From Burkholderia oklahomensis C6786 (GTDB lineage Bacteria > Pseudomonadota > Gammaproteobacteria > Burkholderiales > Burkholderiaceae), in the NCBI RefSeq assembly GCF_000959365.1, contig NZ_CP009555.1, positions 2,294,001 through 2,358,000 of the forward strand: 64,000 nucleotides of DNA, written 5' to 3'. The notes under the pieces were generated by a model that searched no databases, was not told the DNA's origin, and worked only from the letters and a program-made list of their open reading frames with translations. How positions within the stretch are numbered: position 1 is the stretch's first letter; every line of letters begins with the position of its first letter. Below, piece after piece: positions 58,477 through 64,000 of this stretch. Both the position numbers and the translations under genes were made by a program.

Positions 58477-59883
58477 TCAGTCGCCGACGCGCGCCGCGCC
58501 GCCGATCGGCATCCCGGTTCCGGCCGCCGGCTCGGCCGCCGCGAGCTCGGGCGAGGCCCAGCGCAGCCACTGCGCGCGCAGCATGACGAGCGCGGCGAGC
58601 GCGCAGGTCGACAGCGCGCCGAACGTCGCGAAGCCGAGCTGATAGCTGCCCGTGCTTTCCTTCGCGATGCCCATCACGACGGGCAAATAGAAGCCGCCGA
58701 CGCCACCCGCTGCGCCGACGATGCCGGACAGCAGGCCCGTCTTGCCTTTCCAGCGGTGCGGGACGAGCTGGAACGTCGAACCGTTGCCGAGGCCGAACGC
58801 GATGTACAGGCACACGAGGAGCGCGATTCCGCCGGCGAGCGGCGGCATCACGGCCGCGAACGCGAAGTCGGCGGCGGCGATCGCCGCGAGGATCACCATC
58901 AGCGCGCGCACGCCGGTGATGCGGTCGGCGAGGTGGCCGCCGAACGGGCGCACGATCGCGCCCAGGAACGCGAGCAGCGACATGAAGAGGCCCGCTTCGA
59001 TCTTCGGCATCTGGTAGAGCGTCGTGAGGAGCAGCGTCACGTACGACGACATCCCGACGAAGCCGCCGAACGTGATGCTGTAGATCAGCATGATGACCCA
59101 CGTGTCGCGCTCGGCGAGCACCGCGCGGTAGCGGCCGGGCAGCACGGCGATCGCGAGGAGCGCGCCCATCACGGGGAGCAGCAGCACGCCCGTCCTGCCC
59201 GCGCCGAACGCGCCTTCATGCACGGCGAGCACGAGCGCGATCAGCCCGACGAGCGTGAACGCGAACGCGCCGAACGCGCGCTTCGCGCTGCCCGATTTCT
59301 CGCCGCGGTCGTCGGCCCACGCGAAGAGCGCGAAGCCGGCGATCGCGAGGAGCGGCAGCGCGGCCGCCGTCGAGAACTTCCAGCCGAGCGCGGCCGCGAT
59401 GTGGGGGAACATGAAGCCGTCGAGCACCGCGCCGATGTTGCCCGCAGCGGCGAGGCCGAGCACGAGGCCCTGCACCTTCGGCGGATAGCTGCTGCCCGCC
59501 ATCGGCAGCGCGACCGCGAAGCTCGCGCCGCCGATCCCGAGGAACACGCCGAGCACGAGGAGCAGCGTGTACGACGGCGTGCCGGGCAGGAACGGCAGCA
59601 CGACGGCGGGCAGGGCGGACAGCAGCACGCCCATCAGCGCGATGCGCCGGCCGTCGGCGGACTGATACAGGTTGCCGAGCGTGACGCGCAGGATGGCCGC
59701 CGCGAGCACCGGCACGGCGACGAGGAAGCCCTGTTGCGCGGCCGTCATCGTGATGTCCTTGCTGATGAACGGCGCGAGCGGGCCGTACAGCACCCAGACG
59801 GTGAAGCCCGTATCGAAGTAGAGGAAGCACGCCAGAAGCGAGCGCCAGTTGCCGCTCCGGAGGGAGGTGCGCAAAGTATCCAT
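58477..59883 (-). CDS. NarK/NNP-family nitrate/nitrite transporter-like MFS protein
   Basis: A 468-residue protein with twelve hydrophobic segments. FLYFDTGFTVWVLYGPLAPFI in TM1 and the glycine-rich GIVGAAGGVGGFYLPVVMGI in the C-half resemble the nitrate/nitrite porter subfamily, where such Gly-rich signatures line the anion path. Start is ATG 59883 with GAGG nearby; the frame is open far upstream but Arg-rich. No nitrate reductase gene is in the window, so transport of nitrate or nitrite is likely but not proven. Divergent from a LysR gene. Confidence 0.78.
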   Translation of the reverse strand: MDTLRTSLRSGNWRSLLACFLYFDTGFTVWVLYGPLAPFISKDITMTAAQQGFLVAVPVLAAAILRVTLGNLYQSADGRRIALMGVLLSALPAVVLPFLPGTPSYTLLLVLGVFLGIGGASFAVALPMAGSSYPPKVQGLVLGLAAAGNIGAVLDGFMFPHIAAALGWKFSTAAALPLLAIAGFALFAWADDRGEKSGSAKRAFGAFAFTLVGLIALVLAVHEGAFGAGRTGVLLLPVMGALLAIAVLPGRYRAVLAERDTWVIMLIYSITFGGFVGMSSYVTLLLTTLYQMPKIEAGLFMSLLAFLGAIVRPFGGHLADRITGVRALMVILAAIAAADFAFAAVMPPLAGGIALLVCLYIAFGLGNGSTFQLVPHRWKGKTGLLSGIVGAAGGVGGFYLPVVMGIAKESTGSYQLGFATFGALSTCALAALVMLRAQWLRWASPELAAAEPAAGTGMPIGGAARVGD

Positions 59884-60361
59884 CGGTGAAGCCTCGCGTA
59901 TGCCGGTCGACGGCGGATGGTGGAAAGGAGCGAAAAGCCGCTGCGCGATGCGCGAAACAGGCCGACACGCTGTTTCGCAATCTTTATGCCAATGAAATGC
60001 ATGTTTCCCTCCAAATGGCGCGAACGCACGCCGGGCAAGGTTCGCGGGAAAAACGGCGAAGCCGGGAGGCGGGCTGCCGTACGCGAGGGCGCCGCGCTCG
60101 CGCGCACCGTCGGCAGGCGCGCGCGACGGCCCGCGGCACCGCGCCTGTGCGAGCGGCGCGGCGTTGGTGCGGTGCGGAAAGTGTGACGAATCACGAATGT
60201 GGCGACGCGCCGGGGCGGCACCGGATCGCTCGCTGGAGCGAAAGGCGCCGCCGGCTTCGACTTGCGCGTGCCGCACGCTCCGCGCACGGAGCGGCCGACG
60301 CCCCCGGCCGTTAAAATGCGTGCTTCTTCCCCCGCACTCGCTTCCCGCAGCAAAGGCACGC
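59884..60361. other. 478-bp gap between divergent MFS and LysR genes
   Basis: No supportable gene. A relatively AT-rich patch at 59965-60020 should hold the promoter of the MFS gene, but I find no clean -35/-10 pair and no FNR-like TTGAT-N4-ATCAA site. A TAAAAT box lies near the right edge. Confidence 0.5.
60312..60317 (+). promoter_or_regulatory. Candidate -10 box (TAAAAT) for the LysR gene
   Basis: TAAAAT lies 44 nt before the LysR ATG; no clear -35. Confidence 0.4.
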
Positions 60362-61309
60362 ATGGAACTCAAATGGCTCGAAGACTTCGTGTCGCTCGCG
60401 GAAACGCGCAGCTTCAGCCGCTCGGCCGAGCTGCGGCACGTGTCGCAACCCGCGTTTTCGCGCCGGATCCAGGCGCTCGAAGCGTGGCTCGCCACGGAAC
60501 TGATCGATCGTTCGGTTTATCCGACCCGCCTCACGCAGGCGGGCCAGGTGTTCTATGAGCAGGCGCTCGTGATGCTGTCGCAGGCGCACGAGGCGCGCAC
60601 GCTGCTGCGCGGCCACGTCGGCGCGCCGGTGCCGACGATCGAGTTCGCGGTGCCGCACACGCTGTCGCTCACGTACTTCCCGCGCTGGCTGCAGCGGATC
60701 GAGGCGAAGATGGGGCAGGTTCACACGCGGTTGCGGGCGCTGAACGTGCACGACGCGGTGCTGTCGCTCGTCGAGGGCGGCTGCGATCTCGTGATGGGCT
60801 ATCACCATCCGAGCCATCCCGTCGCGCTCGATCCGGCGCGCTACGACATGCTGACGCTCGGCGCCGAGCCGATCAGCCCGTTCTCGGCGCCCGGCCGCGG
60901 CGGCCGCGCGCGCTATTCGCTGCCCGGCACGGCCGACGCGCCCGTGCCGTATCTGTCGTACACGCCGAACGCGTACCTCGGCCGGATGACCGAGGTGATC
61001 ATCGCGAACGCTCGTGCGCCGCTCTATCTCGACAAGGTCTACGAGACCGACATGGCCGAGGCGCTGAAGGCGATGGCGCTCGCCGGCCACGGCGTCGCGT
61101 TCCTGCCGCACAGCGCGGTCGAGGACGCGGTCGCGGGCGGGCGCCTCGTCCGGCTCGGCCGCGCGGCGAAGGGCGGCGCGGAGCCGTTCACGCTGACGAT
61201 GGAAATCCGGCTCTATCGCGACAAGCTCGCCGTGCAGGGCGACGAGCCGCGCCAGAAGCTCGTGCGCGAGCTCTGGGACGTGGTGCGCGAGGAGCTCGGC
61301 GCGGCCTGA
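60362..61309 (+). CDS. LysR-family transcriptional regulator
   Basis: A 315-residue LysR regulator. The helix-turn-helix is at 1-60 (WLEDFVSLAETRSFSRSAELRHVSQPAFSRRIQALE), with a C-terminal effector domain. ATG 60362 gives the normal LysR start. It lies between the divergent NarK-like gene and gdhA, so it may control either; nitrogen or glutamate control is plausible by position only. The sequence does not name the effector. Confidence 0.88.
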   Translation: MELKWLEDFVSLAETRSFSRSAELRHVSQPAFSRRIQALEAWLATELIDRSVYPTRLTQAGQVFYEQALVMLSQAHEARTLLRGHVGAPVPTIEFAVPHTLSLTYFPRWLQRIEAKMGQVHTRLRALNVHDAVLSLVEGGCDLVMGYHHPSHPVALDPARYDMLTLGAEPISPFSAPGRGGRARYSLPGTADAPVPYLSYTPNAYLGRMTEVIIANARAPLYLDKVYETDMAEALKAMALAGHGVAFLPHSAVEDAVAGGRLVRLGRAAKGGAEPFTLTMEIRLYRDKLAVQGDEPRQKLVRELWDVVREELGAA

Positions 61310-61604
61310 CGGCTACTGCGGCGGCGCGGACGACGCGGCCTTGCGCGCCCGGCGCGATTCGCGCGTCGCGCGTGCGTGCTCCGCGCCCGCCCGGCGGATG
61401 CATCCGCGCATGCGCCCGCTCGGCGCGCACGAAAGTTGCTCCGACGAATCGCATCGGGATTGCCGCTGTTCGAACGGCGAACGCACGGTTTTTCGCGCAA
61501 AAGCCCGATCATGCACGAAACGCATAATCGAATAAGCAAACGGCATTGGATTTCGAAATTCGCTTTTTCGACAATGTGCGCATTCTTCGACCGTTGGAGA
61601 TTCC
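61310..61604. other. 295-bp gap ahead of gdhA
   Basis: No gene seen. The right half (61490-61600) is AT-richer and should contain the gdhA promoter: CATAAT at 61523-61528 is the best -10-like hexamer, without a convincing -35. Confidence 0.4.
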
Positions 61605-62909
61605 ATGTCTTCGCAATCGCAGTCCCCGTCCGCCGTGCAATCCATTCCGTCTTACCTGCACGCGGACGACCTCGGCCCCTGGGGCAACTATCTGCAGCAA
61701 GTCGACCGCGTCGCGCCGTACCTCGGCTCGCTGTCGCGCTGGCTTGAAACGCTGAAGCGCCCGAAGCGCATCCTGATCGTCGACGTGCCGATCGAACTCG
61801 ACAACGGCACCGTCGCGCACTTCGAGGGCTATCGCGTGCAGCACAACGTGTCGCGGGGCCCGGGCAAGGGCGGCGTGCGCTATCACCAGGACGTGACGCT
61901 CTCCGAGGTCATGGCGCTGTCCGCGTGGATGTCGGTGAAGAACGCGGCCGTGAACGTGCCGTACGGCGGCGCGAAGGGCGGCATCCGCGTCGATCCGCGC
62001 AAGCTGTCGCGCGGCGAGCTCGAGCGCGTCACGCGCCGCTACACGAGCGAAATCGGCATCATCATCGGCCCGAACACCGACATTCCGGCGCCTGACGTCA
62101 ACACCAACGAACAGGTGATGGCGTGGATGATGGACACGTACTCGATGAACCAGGGCCAGACCGCGACGGGCGTCGTGACCGGCAAGCCGATCTCCCTCGG
62201 CGGTTCGCTCGGCCGCAAGGAAGCGACGGGCCGCGGCGTGTTCGTCGTCGGCTGCGAAGCCGCGAAGAAGAAGGGTGTCGAGATCGAAGGCGCGCGCATC
62301 GCGGTGCAAGGCTTCGGCAACGTCGGCGGGATCGCCGCGCGTCTGTTCCAGGAAGCGGGCGCGAAGGTGATCGTGGTTCAGGATCACACGGGCACGATCT
62401 ACCGGTCGGCGGGCGTCGACACGGTGAAGCTGCTCGAGCACGTCGCGAACACGGGCGGCGTCGCCGGTTTCGAAGGCGCGGAACCGATGCCGGACGACGA
62501 GTTCTGGACGGTCGAGACCGAGATCCTCATCCCGGCCGCGCTCGAAAACCAGATCACCGAGAAGAACGCATCGAAGATCCGCACGAAGATCATCGTCGAA
62601 GGCGCGAACGGCCCGACGACGACGGCCGCGGACGACATCCTGAGCGCGAACGGCGTGCTCGTGATTCCCGACGTGATCGCGAACGCGGGCGGCGTGACCG
62701 TGTCGTACTTCGAGTGGGTGCAGGACTTCTCGAGCTTCTTCTGGACGGAAGACGAGATCAACCACCGTCTCGAGCGCGTGATGCGCGAAGCGTTCGCCGG
62801 CGTGTGGGCGGTCGCGGAAGAGCACAAGGTGTCGGTGCGCACCGCGGCGTTCATCGTCGCGTGCAAGCGTATCCTGATGGCGCGCGAAATGCGCGGCCTG
62901 TACCCCTGA
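61605..62909 (+). CDS. gdhA: Glutamate dehydrogenase
   Basis: Reversible oxidative deamination of glutamate to 2-oxoglutarate. The 434-residue protein shows [28 protein letters not shown] and [16 protein letters not shown] (substrate lysines), TGRGVFVVG, and the dinucleotide fold [12 protein letters not shown]. Length and sequence resemble the Glu/Leu/Phe/Val dehydrogenases of the catabolic or dual type. GGAG lies 7 nt upstream of the ATG. Next to it begins a glutamate/aspartate transporter gene. Confidence 0.95.
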   Translation: MSSQSQSPSAVQSIPSYLHADDLGPWGNYLQQVDRVAPYLGSLSRWLETLKRPKRILIVDVPIELDNGTVAHFEGYRVQHNVSRGPGKGGVRYHQDVTLSEVMALSAWMSVKNAAVNVPYGGAKGGIRVDPRKLSRGELERVTRRYTSEIGIIIGPNTDIPAPDVNTNEQVMAWMMDTYSMNQGQTATGVVTGKPISLGGSLGRKEATGRGVFVVGCEAAKKKGVEIEGARIAVQGFGNVGGIAARLFQEAGAKVIVVQDHTGTIYRSAGVDTVKLLEHVANTGGVAGFEGAEPMPDDEFWTVETEILIPAALENQITEKNASKIRTKIIVEGANGPTTTAADDILSANGVLVIPDVIANAGGVTVSYFEWVQDFSSFFWTEDEINHRLERVMREAFAGVWAVAEEHKVSVRTAAFIVACKRILMAREMRGLYP

Positions 62910-62965
62910 TCGATCGATTTCGATCGATCGACGGCGCGGCTCGACGAACCGCGCCGTGATTTACC

Positions 62966-62997
62966 CGCGGGCGGCACCGGATCCGGTGCCGCCCGCG
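62966..62997. repeat. Perfect 32-bp palindrome downstream of gdhA
   Basis: Sixteen bases on each side of a central GGATCC are exact inverted copies (arms begin CGCGGGCGGCACCGGA). No T-run follows, so it is not a classical terminator. A second, looser hairpin (CGGCGCGG / CCGCGCCG) lies just upstream at about 62931-62956. Confidence 0.85.
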
Positions 62998-63127
62998 CGC
63001 GCATGCGGACGCGGCACGCGTTCGGCGATGCGCACGCCACCCGGTCAAAAGTGTGGTTAACAACCATTACTTTCATAAAAATTACTTTGCTAAACTGGCG
63101 CGGGTTTTCGCCAAGGAGATGACAACG

Positions 63128-64000
63128 ATGAAATTCCCGAAAGCAATGCTGATGGTCGCGGCGCTGAGCACGTTCGCCGGCGGCGCCATCGCTCAAGAAA
63201 CGGGCACGCTGAAAAAAATCAAGGACACGGGCGTGATCGCGCTGGGGCACCGTGAATCGTCGATTCCGTTCTCGTACTATGACCAGAGCCAGCAGGTCGT
63301 CGGCTACTCGCGCGACTTCCAGATGAAGGTCGTCGATGCGGTCAAGAAGAAGCTGAACCTGCCGAACCTGCAGGTGAAGAACATTCCGGTGACGTCGCAG
63401 AACCGCATTCCGCTCGTGCAGAACGGCACGGTCGACATCGAGTGCGGCTCGACGACGAACAATCTCGACCGCCAGAAGCAGGCGGCGTTCTCGAACACGA
63501 TCTTCGTGATCGGTACGCGTCTGATGACGAAGAAGGATTCGGGCGTCAAGGATTTCGCCGACCTGAAGGGCAAGACCGTCGTGACGACGGCGGGCACGAC
63601 GTCCGAGCGTCTGCTGCGCGAGATGAACAACAAGAATCAGATGGGGATGAACATCATCAGCGCGAAGGATCACGGCGATTCGTTCCAGACGCTCGAGACG
63701 GGCCGCGCGGTCGCGTTCATGATGGACGACGCGCTGCTCGCGGGCGAGCGCGCGAAGGCGAAGCAGCCGGGCGAATGGGTGATCGTCGGCAAGCCGCAAT
63801 CGCAGGAGGCGTACGGCTGCATGATGCGCAAGGACGATCCGGCGTTCAAGAAGGTCGTCGACGACGCGATCGCACAGGTCGAGAAATCGGGCGAAGCGGC
63901 GAAGATCTATTCGAAGTGGTTCGAGAATCCGATTCCGCCGAAGGGCTTGAATCTGAACTTCCAGCTCTCCGACGAGATGAAGAAGCTCTACGCGAACCCG
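63128..64000 (+). CDS. gltI: Glutamate/aspartate ABC transporter binding protein (3' end outside window)
   Basis: Periplasmic binding protein for glutamate and aspartate. 291 codons are present, beginning MKFPKAMLMVAALSTFAGG (signal peptide ending near AIAQ), and the frame is still open at the window end. GVIALGHRESSIPFSYYD, RIPLVQNGTVDIECGSTTNN and VAFMMDDALLAG match the GltI family, usually about 300 residues, so about ten residues are missing. AAGGAG at 63113-63118 lies 9 nt upstream. TAAACT at 63091-63096 may be its -10 box. Permease and ATPase genes would be expected beyond the edge. Confidence 0.93.
   Translation, partial: MKFPKAMLMVAALSTFAGGAIAQETGTLKKIKDTGVIALGHRESSIPFSYYDQSQQVVGYSRDFQMKVVDAVKKKLNLPNLQVKNIPVTSQNRIPLVQNGTVDIECGSTTNNLDRQKQAAFSNTIFVIGTRLMTKKDSGVKDFADLKGKTVVTTAGTTSERLLREMNNKNQMGMNIISAKDHGDSFQTLETGRAVAFMMDDALLAGERAKAKQPGEWVIVGKPQSQEAYGCMMRKDDPAFKKVVDDAIAQVEKSGEAAKIYSKWFENPIPPKGLNLNFQLSDEMKKLYANP

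Noticed and set aside
59965..60020. FNR or NarL site before the NarK-like gene
   Set aside because: I looked for TTGAT-N4-ATCAA and paired NarL heptamers and found no acceptable match.

Overview
The window is about 64 kb of GC-rich, densely packed chromosome with strongly GC-biased third codon positions. Gene content and protein sequences point to a Burkholderia sensu stricto main chromosome, most likely the B. pseudomallei/thailandensis group; this is inferred from remembered family resemblance, not from a search. No rRNA, tRNA, CRISPR array, insertion sequence, phage or conjugative gene was seen. Almost everything is core metabolism.

Layout. 0.1-7.3 kb: a thioredoxin-like protein and an uncharacterised conserved gene on the minus strand, then a plus-strand run mpl, a YqiA-type hydrolase, an RNase II family enzyme, aroE and mtgA. 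7.35-10 kb: an AT-rich intergenic island, a lipoprotein of the serine carboxypeptidase (S10) family and a small EF-hand protein. 10.2-19.5 kb: a sugar operon joining an IclR regulator, dgoK-dgoA, an SDR, an AraFGH-type ABC transporter, a XylB-like aldose dehydrogenase and an aldose epimerase, for non-phosphorylative oxidation of D-galactose and/or L-arabinose. 19.8-25.8 kb: pyrF, a small hypothetical gene, minus-strand cinA-like, pgpA and thiL, and divergent maeB. 26.1-27.1 kb: a secreted guanyl-specific RNase of the RNase Sa type and a barstar-family inhibitor, next to a possible unannotated minus-strand RNA. 27.2-32.7 kb: rsmE, a VOC protein, speE, tkt and gap. 33-36.6 kb: an MFS exporter and the cyanate genes (cynS, carbonic anhydrase, divergent LysR). 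36.9-40.9 kb: an FCD-type GntR regulator, dctA, allantoicase and ureidoglycolate lyase, with a textbook FadR-like operator at the dctA promoter. 41-50.8 kb: fur, bamE, dapB, an ExbB/ExbD pair, leuS, lptE, holA, proA and hemJ. 51-56.9 kb: a complete Entner-Doudoroff/gluconate block (hexR, edd, eda, gntP, gntK) with two HexR-like operators. 57-64 kb: purB, a NarK-like transporter, a LysR regulator, gdhA and the start of gltI (cut by the window end).

Themes. Catabolic blocks for sugar acids, gluconate, cyanate, ureides and glutamate sit between housekeeping genes, each with a local regulator and in several cases a visible operator. Three intergenic heptamer tandem arrays (32.94, 34.89 and 50.99 kb) look like VNTR loci. 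The least explained parts are the orphan minus-strand terminator with AT-rich promoter region at 25.8-26.0 kb, the long N-terminal extension of the barstar protein, and the 37% GC stretch at 7.5-7.74 kb.
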